The translations under genes and the position numbers were made by a program. The notes beneath the pieces were generated by a model, which saw only the letters and a program-made list of their open reading frames with translations, ran no database searches and was not told the DNA's origin. From Turnera subulata (lineage: Eukaryota > Streptophyta > Magnoliopsida > Malpighiales > Passifloraceae), in assembly GCA_028386065.3 (NCBI GenBank), contig JAKUCV010003099.1:527541-591540 (forward strand): a stretch of 64,000 nt of DNA, in the 5' to 3' direction. Shown one piece after another: positions 47,488 through 58,590 of the stretch. Each line of letters starts with the position of its first letter. Position 1 is the stretch's first letter.

Positions 47488-49124
47488 CCAGAATGAGCAC
47501 CAAAAAGGTAGGTGCACCTTGTTGATATAGTTAGTACCTATCAAACCGTTTATGCTATTCTCTATTATACAGTCCCACACCTGTACAACCTCGAAGTCAC
47601 TTCATTTGAGCTTTTCTTAATTATATAGTCCCATACCCGTATAATTATGACATCGCCCCAACTGTGCAGCCCCATCCCTACACAGTCTCAGGATCTCTCC
47701 TATTCCGGTGTGGATTCGGTTCATTCCTGTGCCCCTCCGTCTAGAAGCCTGCCAGAAGCCGCTCCTTGTCCATGCTCATCCCGGCACCGGCGTTCACTTC
47801 CCGCCCTCATAGACCCCGGGGTGTCACATTCAGTTCGGTCGTAAAACCCGCCACTATCCGCATTCTTTTATCTCTTGCTGCTGCAAATCACTGGCCACTG
47901 CGCCAACTTGATGTCCATAATGCGTTTCTTAACGGTACAGTCACTGAAATAGTATACATGTGCCAACCTCCTAGCTTTGTTCATGCTCGGTACCCGACAT
48001 ATGTATGCAAGCTTCAAAAGTCATTGTACGGGTTACGTCAAGCACCGCGTGCATGGTATGCGTGTCTTGCGCAATTTTTTCACAGCTATGGCTTTCTGGT
48101 GTCAAAAAAAGATATGTCTTTGTTTATTTATCATCATGGGGGCATCTCTCTTTATATTCTTATCTATGTTGATGATATAATTGTGACTGGCACCAACTCT
48201 ATTGCAATTAATTCATTGATTAGTGCTTTGGGGCGTCAATTTTCCCTGCATGACTTGGGCACTCTACAGTATTTTTTGGGTATTGAAACATATCACTTGC
48301 AGCAGGGAATATTTTTGAACCAGCACAAATATGCAAGGGCTCTTCTTGCTAAAGCAGGCATGCAGGATGCCAAGTCAATCTCAACTCCCATGTGCACAAA
48401 AATAGCCCTTCGTTGCAGTGATGCTCCACTCTTTGAAGATTGCACTCTCTATCACAGCAATCATGGAGGCCTACAATACGTGACAATGACCCGTCCTGAT
48501 ATTTCTTTCACAGTCAATAAGCTTTGTCAATTCATGCACAAACCCTCACAGACTCATTGGCTTTCTGTGAAGCACTTGCTAAGGTACATCAAAGGCGACT
48601 TACTCATGGTATTATGTTGTTCCTCTACCACTTCAACTGATTTACAGGCTTTTGCTGATGCTGACTAGGCGGGCTCGGTGGATGATCGGCGATCCACGAG
48701 CGGAATGGCGGTTTACTTAGGACGCAATCTCATCTGTTGGCGTGCCCAAAAGCAACGGGCGATTTCTCGATCCTCCACAGAAGCAGAATACAAGTCTTTG
48801 GCTGATGCTTCGGCAGAACTGCTATGGGTACAATCGTTGCTTCGTGAACTGCATATACCTCTAAAGACACCTCCTGTTTTGTGGTGTGATAATTTGGGAG
48901 CACATATCTGGCTGTTAATCCTATCCTGCATGCCCGAACAAAGCACATTGAGATTGATTATCACTTTGTTCGGGAGCAAGTAGCGCAGCGGCGACTAACT
49001 GTTCGCTTCCTGGCGAGTGCTGACCAGATTGCCGATATATTCACCAAGCCATTGACAAGACCTCGTTTTGAATTTTTGAAGGACAAGATTCAGGTTGTAT
49101 CAGCTCCTTCATCTTGCGAGGGAC

Positions 49125-49342
49125 TATTAACAGATAAGACCTAGTGTGTATCTCTTATCGTTTCTTATCAGTTAGTGATGATGCTGATCTGTTGCTTCTC
49201 ATCATCCTTAAATTTTAAGCTCCTGACTTGTAGCATATGTATCCTCTGTAACCTAGGTCTCCTCATGTATTTATCTCTGTATCTTCACATGATCAATACA
49301 CAATACAAAATTCTCTCAACCCTATTTGTGTTGTGTATTTCA
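49125..49342 (+). repeat. C2 3' LTR
   Basis: TATTAACAGATAAGACCTAG...GTGTATTTCA. It aligns with the reverse complement of 61756-61970. It starts TA, not the canonical TG, in both copies. A purine-rich tgcgaggga precedes it. The right flank is atttc. The reverse-complemented flank of the other LTR (atctc) is near but offset by one base, so the target duplication is not firmly established. Confidence 0.82.
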
Positions 49343-49483
49343 ATTTCTCTCTGTGTGTTTTTTGTAGTAGGTGGAGAAGAATTCTTATGTTGAATTTTTG
49401 TCACGCTTTTATTCGATTAGATCTTCAATTATGTTTCCACAAATCTTTTAATCTGTTTATATGAATGAAGAATTCTCCTTTAT

Positions 49484-49522
<39 letters not shown>

Positions 49523-50590
49523 AATTATTTATGTATTTATAACTATTTTTTGTACAATATTTTTAATTTTGATATTTTGACTAAAATTTTTTTAAACTAA
49601 TATTTTTCTTACAAATTATTTATTTAAAGGTTATTATTATTTCTTCAATTGTTTCCTTTAAACAAAGATTTTGCAATTTCAAGAACTAACGTATATTCCT
49701 GTTATTATACATTTTGATCGTTCAGTACTTATTTCATTATGAACAATTATTTGCTTATTTGGTTATTTGCATGAGAAATATATGTGGATTTGGTTCTTTG
49801 GAAGAATTTATTTGAATTTGAATTTGCTTAGAATTAAATATAAGACGTCCCTATCTAACAAGGATGTTGTCAAACTGTATGCTTATAACTTTGTTTGATA
49901 AGGTATTAAGCCTCTATTTGATTTGACGAGAATCTATGATTTTCTATAGTTTCATTTCTTCCTCCAACCGATAGAGGGTTGTTGTCGGACATGCACGACG
50001 GGGTATGCTTTGTTCTCTCTCTATTTCTTATTTTTCTATAATATTTTAATTCAAGACTTTTGCAATGTTTTGTGAAATTTTATTATTTCACAAGTAAAAA
50101 AAAACCTAATTTGATTACGAAATATATATTTTAATCTCTATAGTATTCATTTGATTTTGGCATAATATATTTTATTTCTATAGAGTAATCAAAAGACTCA
50201 CCCTAATCACAATAACAATTCTAGGTGATTAGTAATCATGGTTTGTAGCTTGGGATAGTACTTTCATGCTTTGGCAAGTATTTCTTGCTAAGTTTAGTGG
50301 ACTTTTGGACTGTGAGTAGTCAATTGTTATGGTAGAGTTTCACTGTTATTATAGAAAGGAATTTTGATTGATTGTTGTTTCACTTAGATTATTTTAGGAT
50401 TTTATTTAAAGACTATGAGATTGAATTTAGTTTGTTTATATTATCATGAGGAAATAGTTTATTTTGGAGATTATATTTGTGTAATTTGTTTGAAGCTTAG
50501 CTAGTATCAGGTGGGCGTATTTCTTACTGAGGCTTGGTGCAGGTCCAGGTTTGGGTCGTGATAAAAAAGTTATAGCTCTACTTCTAATGG
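49343..50590. other. AT-rich intergenic DNA with a (TA)n microsatellite
   Basis: The TA run is at about 49488-49520. No coding sequence was recognised. The right end aatgg is the target duplication of the next LTR. Confidence 0.45.
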
Positions 50591-53500
50591 TGAAACGACC
50601 CGACCTCTAATTACCCGACTCACAGTATTTACCGGACAACAGAGCCGACACGTGGCACAAACTATGTAAACAACAATAATAACGGCTCAACGGCCCAATA
50701 TTCAAAAACACGTCACCCGAGCCCGGGGACCCAAAATATAGCACAGCGGAAGCATTTAATCTCAATATCATCATATGCAAAACCTGATGCAAACTAATGG
50801 ATCCGAGTCCTGTCCGAGGGATAACGCCGCAGCCTGTTTGGAATGCATCATACCTGAACCACAAATAACTCAACCTACGGGATGAAAGCCCGCAGGTGAG
50901 GGGTGAGTCCGAAGTGCTCACCGGGGTAAAACCCATAAGCAAATATACATATACAAGCAACCGTTAATTTCCAAGTCACATCACCAACAATTAACTAAGG
51001 TTCTCACGAACCTTAAATACACACTTGTAATTCTAGACACGCTATTCCAATTTTATTATCAGGGCCCCTATCACAAGTTAAATGGTGGCCGTCGCCAGGT
51101 AGTCAAGCTAGCTAGCCCGTGGACCCCGCCCTGGTATCTCCACGTAATAACTGGCATAGACAGGGAGCAGACCCCAAGCACACTCTCCCCTAGCGCCTAA
51201 AATAAAAATTGGTACACAAAGGGAGCAGACCCCAAGCACACTCTCCCCCAGCACCATAAAATAAAAGACAACCATCTGGCTGTTCCAATATTTAACTGTG
51301 ACTCACTAGATGTCTAAGTGTTTTCATTTTATTATTTTCTTTTCCCTCGACTAGTTAATACATTTCTATCATCCGACCATCATCTCATCATCCCGAGGAG
51401 GCTCGCAGCCTCTCCGCTCGTCTGGATAATACAAACTTACTCCAAACTGTTATCCCATACTAGTACTCCCGGTACTCAACTCACACAAGTCACACAGTCA
51501 ACAACAATAACAACAAACTCAACAGTAGTAATAATTTCAACAACAACAATAGCAACAATTATCAACTTAATTCATCTCAAAACAAACCATTCACAGCCAC
51601 AAAGTATCATACCAGCAAACATCGCACATAGTAAACAAACAGCAACTTGATATCACGGGCAGTATATAAATATTTACTTATCCTCACCTAGTATGCCTCT
51701 GAAGCCGGTACATAATCCATATGGCTTTGTTTGTCCCTATTTCATGTCAACATATACAATCACTTATAATGCACATGGAAGAATGCAATGCATGAGATTA
51801 ATTTATTATTCGGCTTATCCACAATTAACATCGTTATCATCGTTTCCATTAAACGTTGCTATTACAGCTGTAAAATAATTATAGCCGATAAAATACTTGT
51901 AAATAGCATTTCATAAAATAATTATTCTCGATAAAAATAATAATTATGTATACGACAGTTATAGTAATTTAAATAGTACAACCGATAAATATATCATAAT
52001 GGGCATATGAATATTATGTTTGATAAATAAAATCGTTAAATAGAATTATTTCCTCTGGTCATAAATTAACATAATCGATATATGGCATAAAATAATTATT
52101 ATGTAATGTTGCAGGAAAGAATATTCATAAGTACATATATTCTTTTGTAATCGGTAATTATAAATAGGGTAAAGCTAATATTAATACTATGGCTCATTAA
52201 ATAATGTAACGGATGTCTACTAATATAATAAAACTCGTATATACTAGTATGATAGAGTGCATAGCTCACAATATTATATTCAACAGATGATAACAATATG
52301 TTTACCGATAATAACATAATATAACTGGTATTCAAATATCTTATCATTTACAAATTTAATAATGTAAATATCCATAATACATTTAGGATCAGGAATAGAA
52401 AATTGATACTTACATAGGCATATGCATGATTTAGTATTACTACTAGTGTATTCCAAAATTAGTAGTAAAACCGATGTCTAGATTGTGTAGGAGGTAAGTA
52501 TTAATGCTATGCCCTTTTCCTTTTTTTTAGCCCAAGAGAAATATTAAAACGTACTATAAATTAAATTTTGTTTAATTATATTAATTAACAAGAATAATAT
52601 TCCAAATAACTGTAGACAAAATTATTAATTGTTTTAACCAAATTCAATTAAAGGGCTGATTATTAATCTGTCCGGTTGTTTGGTTCCGTTAGACGAGTTC
52701 GTTAATATCATCCCGAGAACATGGGCCTCTGGACACTGGCCCATTTCCGAGCCCATTTGTGCACCGAACCCAAACCCGAGCTCATGGTGTAAACGAGTCC
52801 AAGGAATTACCGAAGCAACCCGTCCATCGAGTTCCGTTTGCTGAAGAACGCACTGTTCACGCTAGCAGATACCCGAGACCTCGCCGGAAAATGCCCAGGC
52901 CTTGTCAGAAGCTGGCCGGATTCCGGCGGTTACTGTTCACAGAGCAGAACACCCCCCAAAACTCCAGACTGCTGTCCATCATCAACACAAGAGTCCCAAG
53001 AGTAGTATCTTTACTGCTCTTTGAACCTCGTCGTCAACAACATCACAGAAATCCACCACGCATCCACCATCCATGGCCAACACCACCACGAAAAACACCC
53101 ACAATCCACAACCGTCAACACCATTGATTCATCACAAAACCACAACAATAATCAAAACCCGATTAGTCCAAACCAACAAGAATCGGGTTTGAAGGAAAGA
53201 GAGAGATCAAGGAGGGAAGAGAAGAAGAGGTGGGTGGCCGGTTGGTGGAGGAGAAGAAGGTGGAGAAGAGATAATGAAAAGAAAGAAAAAGGAGGAGAAA
53301 AAAAAAGAAAAAGGGGAAAGAGAAAAGGGGGAAAAAAATAAGGAAAAAATAAGGAAAAGATAAGGAAAAGAAAAAGAAAGGGAGTAGGAAAATGAGAAAA
53401 GGAAAAGAAACGAGAGAGAGGATGAGTTAGCCCGGGAGGGAGAAACGCGTCTCGAGCGTCGGCCAATTCGTTTGTCCGTCGATGTCCACCGTTCCAGCTT

Positions 53501-53881
53501 TAGTCTGCTCAAAGCATAGGGGCATATCCGTCTTTCCGACAAATTCCGTCCCGTGTTCGAAAATACAACTTAGGCTCGGAAAATCCGATTAATTCTCCTG
53601 AGCATTTTCCAAGTCCCGATTTTGAAAACTGAGGCTCGGTAAGCCGTGTAGAATTCTCGGGAGTTTCGAGTAACACCTGGTATCGATTTCCGAAGCTCGA
53701 TAAACTCGGGGTACCTTCAAATGCATCGGTGGCTTTCGGATTTAGGTTCCAAAGATCGATTACTCTCGGTAAAACTCTCGGAATGGTAGAATGCTCGATT
53801 AACCGTGATGAAAATTTATTCACCACGGTAAGAGTTAAAACAACTCGGTAAAATTACGAAAATTTTATCCGAGTCGTTACA
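50591..53881 (-). mobile_element. Solo gypsy LTR, family C, 3.3 kb
   Basis: On the minus strand it starts TGTAACGACTCGGATAAAATT and ends GGTCGGGTCGTTTCA. The target duplication is aatgg/gatgg (50586-50590; 53882-53886, one mismatch). It has the same architecture as families A and B: cagcggaag block, gatga..cccgcagg..gaggggtgagtcc, and a purine-rich tract at about 53200-53420 (plus). In place of the palindromic repeats it has two copies of gggagcagaccccaagcac (51160 and 51223). It lies inside the inferred inversion, so it was plus-oriented when the inversion is undone. Confidence 0.85.
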
Positions 53882-55678
53882 GATGGGCTATTAAAATATT
53901 ATATTAGTAATTTACATCCTGTTTTTTTCTTTTAAAATTCCTACATAGGTAGTAGTAGTAGTATATATATATATATATACACATATATATATAAGCTATA
54001 AGCTATATCACTAGAGAAAAAGAAGCTATAAGGCTATATACCCTTAGTCAGAACCGTATTACTCATTGGAGAAAAAAAAAAAGTTTACCCTACACGGTTT
54101 ATAATCGGTCCATGTCTTGTCCTGCCTAGTATAAATTAAATTCCAAGTCAAGAGTGAGCTTACCTTACTCAACTTGGCCCAATTGCCATCGATCCCTACA
54201 TAACATGACTTTGATGTACGACCATACTTATCATCATCTCAATATCAACTCTTGAGATACAGGCCAGCCCAAACTGACTTGAAAATAAAACAAAATCGAA
54301 GTGAAGACCTCCACCCTAGCTATGTTTGGTACATGGTAGGAGATGGAATAAGATTCCGGATGATTTTGCTTATTTATAAGGTCTGGATTCCATGAAGAGT
54401 CCCATACCTTCTATAACATGTCAACCAAACAACATAATCGAAAAAGATTTCTATTTCCATTCCTATCCTATTGGTAGAATACCCCTAAAGATAATCTCAG
54501 TACCACTTGAATTATAGTTTATTGGTGTTCCAATCCAAATATTGACTCACAAAATAACCTTTTGGGCCATGTCCCAGGAAAATTAAGTTTGATGTTATTT
54601 AATAAGCTATTAACATTAGTGTGAATATAAGAAAATAAGCACAAAATGGAGGTTGAAAAAATCTTTTAGGGTCATGAAAATCGAATGAACCAGGGCTTCC
54701 TCACACATTGACATTCTAAAATAACACAATATATGACAATGCATGCTTAAGGATTTTTTTTTTTTTTTGAACCTAACAATGCATGCTTAAGGATTAAAGT
54801 TAAATATATCTTAGACTAGGATAAAGCAGAAAAGTAAAAAAAAAAGTTAGTAGCACATATGCCCTTACGTATTAATTTTTAAAATTCAGTAAAATATTGC
54901 ACCATCTTACTGATTAAAATATTAGTTATACCTATGTAATGCCTTTTTAAAATTTAAAACAATATTGCACTAGCGTAAAAGTCAAAATAAATAATATCTA
55001 TGATTGATTAAAAAAAGAAGAACTAGGGAGATAGAGAATTAATATAATTTTACAAAAACAATAATGTTTAATAAATCACTAAAGAAAAATTGATTATGTT
55101 ATAAGCACAAATCGACAAAATTAAAACTTTTATGAATGGTGATCTCTTACAAAAGGAAATTAATAAATTACTATCCTCACTCTAATATATTTAAAAAAAT
55201 ATATTATACTGCAGTAAACTCTTTGCATAAGGAAAAAGGAAAGAAGATGAAAGAGTTAATAATGTAAAATATTTTTTTCTAAAATGATCGTATATGAAAA
55301 ATATTGATTAACATAATTAAGTTCTACGTCAAAAGAGGAAGATGTATAAAAGAATAGAAGAAAATGCTAAAATTTCAAAGTCCGTTCCAAGATGAATTAT
55401 AAATCGACACTAACAAATTGACAACTGAATATCTAAGCGTCAAAATAAACCAGATGTCATATATATGTAACACGGGTATCGGTCTTTGGTAGTAAGTAAT
55501 AAAGCCAAAAGGAGCAACCAAAAATTCAACGAGGCCCTGAATTTGGAGATTGCAGGTTGACCAGCCAGTGGCCTGGAATTGCTCCTTTGACGGTGACCTT
55601 CTTCGTCTTCTCTGCCACAGCTGTTTCCATTCTGTTTGTCTGTAACTGGCCTAATAACCGATATTTCTTCCCCATTAA
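53882..55678. other. AT-rich 3' flank of the SMI1/KNR4-like gene
   Basis: It contains a (TA)n/(CA) microsatellite at 53962-53993, a short duplicated word aatgcatgcttaaggatt (54738 and 54778), and no recognisable gene. Confidence 0.4.
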
Positions 55679-56878
55679 TTAACTGTAACATCGATCCTCC
55701 TCGTCCGCGGCTTTGCACTCCCATTCTTGAAGACCTAGCGAGTACATTACATCTTTCCTGCTCCACCCCGCACGTAACAGCACCATCGACAACACCCTCA
55801 CGCGCCATAACACTTCCTCTTTATTCTTCACCCCGGCCCCACCACAAGTAACCCCGTTCTTCTTTTTCTTCTTCTCCCTCTGGTTCTGCCGCGGCGGCGG
55901 AGGCCGCCTTCTTTCGCCGTCATCGGGGTCATCATCGTCATCATCACCACCGCCGTCCATCACCATCATCTCCCTCACCTCCTCCTCCCTCCACCCTCCG
56001 TCCCTCAGCCTCCAGAACACCTCCTCCAGGCAGTCGCTCAGTCCGTCCTCCACCTTCTTCCGCTCATCACGACGGGGGCGGCCGACGACCCACCACCCGC
56101 GCGTCTCCTCGCGCTCCACCACCCTCCTCCCCCTCTCCGCCACCTCCGTCCAGAACCGTATCTCCCTCGCCGTCGTCGCCGCCCATGCCGGCATGTTCAT
56201 CGTGGATGCAGCAGCAGATCCCTCCTCCCTCGCCAAACTGGCGATGGGTCTTAAAAGTTGATGATGATGACCCTGATGGTGATGATGATCGGACCCCATG
56301 TGCCAGAATTCGACTTCCTGGAAGAACCTGGTGATATCGAAGCTCAAGACGCGAACGATCTCGTCGTCAATGTAAAACACCGGGTTCCCGGCCAGGTTCG
56401 GGGTACAAGGAATATAGCAGTTCCCGTATATGGGGACAAGGACCGGTGCCTTGTCGAGAAACTCCTCGGCCATGGCCAATGCCTTTGGACCATTATCTTC
56501 ATGATGACCATCGGGTTTTTGACCCCAGGAGTCGACCCAGAAGTTGTGTTGGGAGATGTTCTTGGAGAGTTTTAGGGTAGGGAGGTTTAGGAGGATGTGG
56601 AGTTGTTGATGGGAGGAAGACCGCCAGTTAGGGAAGTGAGGCCCCACAGGGAGGCCTTCTTGGAGGATGGAGCGGAGGTCTGGAGGGAAAGAGAAGCGGA
56701 GAGTGGATTCTAAGAAGGTGAATTCCGTGTCTGTGAGGCCAGGCAGGATTGGGATATTGAGGCACCTGAGATGAAGCATCAAGTTTTTTGCATAGGCAGC
56801 AAATGAGAAGCATACTAGTCTGTTACTGCTGGTGATGGATTTAGGCGGCCTGTTTTTTGTTATTGTGGTTGTCGTCAT
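55679..56878 (-). CDS. SMI1/KNR4 (SUKH)-like plant protein, intact single exon
   Basis: The frame is 399 codons with no breaks. Residues about 35-190 form a plant SMI1/KNR4-type region: LNIPILPGLTDTEFTFLEST, FSFPPDLRSILQEGLPVGP, FPNWRS, then NFWVDSWGQKP, APVLVPIYGNCYIPCTPNLA and NPVFYIDDEIVRVLSFDI. The C-terminal half is plant-specific: His-rich (DHHHHQGHHHQ, about 205), an acidic run (GGGDDDDDDPDDGE), a basic run (REKKKKKN) and a tryptophan-containing tail (GWSRKDVMYSLGLQEWE). No signal peptide or membrane segment is seen. The Met is supported by the fragment at 22298, which shares the 5' UTR, ATG and next codons. The plant function is unknown to me; the fungal relative Smi1/Knr4 regulates cell-wall synthesis, and that should not be transferred without evidence. 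The gene lies inside the inferred inversion. Confidence 0.85.
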   Translation of the reverse strand: MTTTTITKNRPPKSITSSNRLVCFSFAAYAKNLMLHLRCLNIPILPGLTDTEFTFLESTLRFSFPPDLRSILQEGLPVGPHFPNWRSSSHQQLHILLNLPTLKLSKNISQHNFWVDSWGQKPDGHHEDNGPKALAMAEEFLDKAPVLVPIYGNCYIPCTPNLAGNPVFYIDDEIVRVLSFDITRFFQEVEFWHMGSDHHHHQGHHHQLLRPIASLAREEGSAAASTMNMPAWAATTAREIRFWTEVAERGRRVVEREETRGWWVVGRPRRDERKKVEDGLSDCLEEVFWRLRDGGWREEEVREMMVMDGGGDDDDDDPDDGERRRPPPPRQNQREKKKKKNGVTCGGAGVKNKEEVLWRVRVLSMVLLRAGWSRKDVMYSLGLQEWECKAADEEDRCYS

Positions 56879-57624
56879 TGGTGTGTTTCATGAAAAGTTT
56901 TAGTTATAGAGATTAATGGAGGTTATGGTGGAATGAAATGAATACATAGTAATGGGGGTTGATAGATTTGGTAATTTATTGTTTGGGGCCACCGCGGCTT
57001 GATAGAGAAAAGTCCCAATAAATCTTGACGAAGTTAAAAGATCCGAGGAATGGGATAGTTAACACACAAAAAATCATACTCATAGATTGGGAGGAGAGAG
57101 AGGATTGACTAAATTTAGAAGATGTTAAATGTTAATGTCTCCACGATTGGCAAGTGGCGGTGCCTTAAGCAAGAGACAATACAATTGGATGGGTATGATA
57201 TGGGATGAGATGGAAGTAATAGAAGAATAAGAAGAATAGAAGAATAAGAATTATATATGAGGACTGAATTTGATCCTTTATCATACTCAATATTGTATTT
57301 GGGTAGGAATAGAAGAATAAGAATTATATAAATTTTGTGATATATGAGGACTGAATTTGATCCTTTATGGGAACTGTTATAATCATCAGATTGAGTTACT
57401 TTTGTGTATTGATATATACCATCTAGGGATCAAATGTTGTGTGGATTAATGAGATTTTAATACCAATCTACATACCCTAACATATCATTTTGTTAGTGAA
57501 TAATCCTGTTGTTTTTTATGAACATATATCCATCTAATGCGAGCATTTGCTGGGACTTATAAGATGTAACAATTCTGGGAGGAGGATTCACACATTGGGT
57601 ACTGGGAAACATGTTTTGTTTTCA
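56879..57624 (-). repeat. Promoter/5' flank of the SMI1/KNR4-like gene merging into array repeats
   Basis: 56879-56985 is unique leader and promoter DNA. From the ccgcggtggcc motif (about 56989) upstream, the sequence is the reverse complement of 36830-36950 and of 37740-37860 (tagaagatgttaaatgttaa, attggcaagtggcgg). A local duplication of aatagaagaataag...tttgatcctttat occurs at 57220-57370. Confidence 0.65.
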
Positions 57625-58590
57625 AAATTTACCTAGTTTAATTTTGGGTGGTTTCACTTTGCCAACTTATTTATCTTTTGTATCAATTTGGCCATCTAAC
57701 TTTTAATTTGTATCAATTTGGCAATTCTATTATCACACCATTTATCCTTTTTGTTTTTGGTTGAATTGTATCACACTTAATCTAAATACGACGCTTTGTT
57801 GCAATGACACAAAAATTCAGATTTTTCAATTTTTTTTTGTTTTTTTAAAATCTTTTAACCAGTCAACTAATAAATACTTAACTCCAACAAAATAAAATCT
57901 TCATGACCAAATATATATCTTTGCTGTGGATGGCGAGGTCGGGGACTATAGGAGTCGAGATTGTGAGCTTGACCCGGTGGTGGAGATCGCCGATGCCATC
58001 GATGACCATACTGGACTAGAAAATTTAGATGCCATTGTTTCTTGTGCTCATCCTGTAGGTAGAGGAAGACTGCGACAACAACGCAACTTCCATGGCTAAC
58101 TTTTCAGATTCTAATGAACAAGGAATGCCCGTCTTGAAATCTCAACTGAGTGATTCTCACATGACCATATTAGTGGTTGAGGTTGTTCAAATTCATCAAC
58201 CCGCCCACTTAGAAATCATGGTCACATTCTTATAGTAAGCCGTAATGCTTTTGCCGTAATTTAAATCTTCCCTTCTCTGCTTGAAAAGAAGACTCCACAA
58301 AATTCCGCAACTCTCAAAGAATTGAAACCTAATTTTTTGTGGGAGATGGACAAAATCGAAACCTATGCTTCAAATGATATGAATGGCCCACTAAAGAAAG
58401 AATAAAAAATAAAATGAATAAATAAGAAAAATCTAGATTCTTATTACATTGTCACAAAATGACCACGTTTCATGTACTTGAATGGCGAATTAGAAGTTGG
58501 ATGGGCAAAATCATACAAAAAATAAATAAGTTGTCAAAGTGAAACCACCCAAAATTAAGCGAGGTAGATTGTAATTGTAATTTACTTTTT
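57625..58590. mobile_element. TIR element (about 0.96 kb) inserted in the array
   Basis: The left end (taatTTTGGGTGGTTTCACTTTG.caacttattt) and right end (aaataa.ttg.CAAAGTGAAACCACCCAAAAtta) are inverted repeats extending about 100 bp, including ggccatctaacttttaatt against aattagaagttggatgggc. The flanks (gggaaacatgtttt; aaagtttccagcccaaat) are contiguous in the paralogous array copy at 37455-37490, which confirms an insertion. The exact target duplication is obscured by A/T runs. A GC-richer stretch at 57925-58080 resembles captured host coding-type DNA. Confidence 0.65.

Larger units (their letters stand above)
46761..47828 (-). mobile_element. Cassandra TRIM retrotransposon, complete with target duplication
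   Basis: Two direct LTRs, 46761-47257 and 47333-47828 (497 and 496 bp), flank only 75 bp of internal DNA. The target duplication ttcag is perfect (46756-46760; 47829-47833). Read on the minus strand, the LTR starts TGTGACACCCCGGGG. It contains a block like 5S rRNA (box-A-like AAGCATGCTTG, then ATAGGTGACCTCCTGGGAAGT), the diagnostic trait of Cassandra. The PBS TGGTAGCGGAGC (minus; 47319-47330) adjoins the right LTR, so the element is minus-oriented. There is no coding, and mobilisation would depend on other retrotransposons. Confidence 0.93.
43404..49120 (+). pseudogene. C2 pol: pre-integrase, integrase, RT, RNase H (split and mutated)
   Basis: Pre-integrase and integrase occupy 43411-44491: IDLVYSDVWGPAPV gives the first Asp, QMDWRGEFHP carries the position of the second (DNG/DGG replaced by DWR), and HEQNGMVEHRNRHIVE the Glu. 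The frame then hits the LINE and resumes at 46280 (proline-rich linker). RT starts near 46562 (WTFVPYKPSMNVVGCKWVYR, KARLVAKGFHQQ) and is cut after DYKETF by Cassandra. It resumes at 47829 with [25 protein letters not shown] and catalytic [12 protein letters not shown] at 48666-48668 replaces an expected Trp. RNase H ([28 protein letters not shown]) then shifts frame near 48900 and ends ADIFTKPLTRPRFEFLKDK. Confidence 0.85.
43400..49342 (+). mobile_element. Copia element C2, 3' half (protease end to 3' LTR), carrying two insertions
   Basis: Plus-strand copia pol starting at the end of protease (DNNAFFEFYPSFFCVKDQ, about 43411) and ending with a 218-bp LTR (49125-49342). Its gag, protease and 5' LTR are at 60462-61970 on the minus strand. 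The two LTRs are about 93% alike by eye. It is interrupted by a LINE (44492-46262) and a Cassandra TRIM (46761-47828). Short LTRs and RT wording suggest the Ale group, but the lineage is uncertain. Confidence 0.82.

Noticed and set aside
49488..49520. (TA)n run as a possible origin or matrix attachment site
   Set aside because: A simple microsatellite with nothing else to support a function.
53021..53542. Lys/Arg-rich and Phe/Ser-rich ORFs
   Set aside because: Purine-rich tract of the family C solo LTR, the same artefact as at 19 kb.
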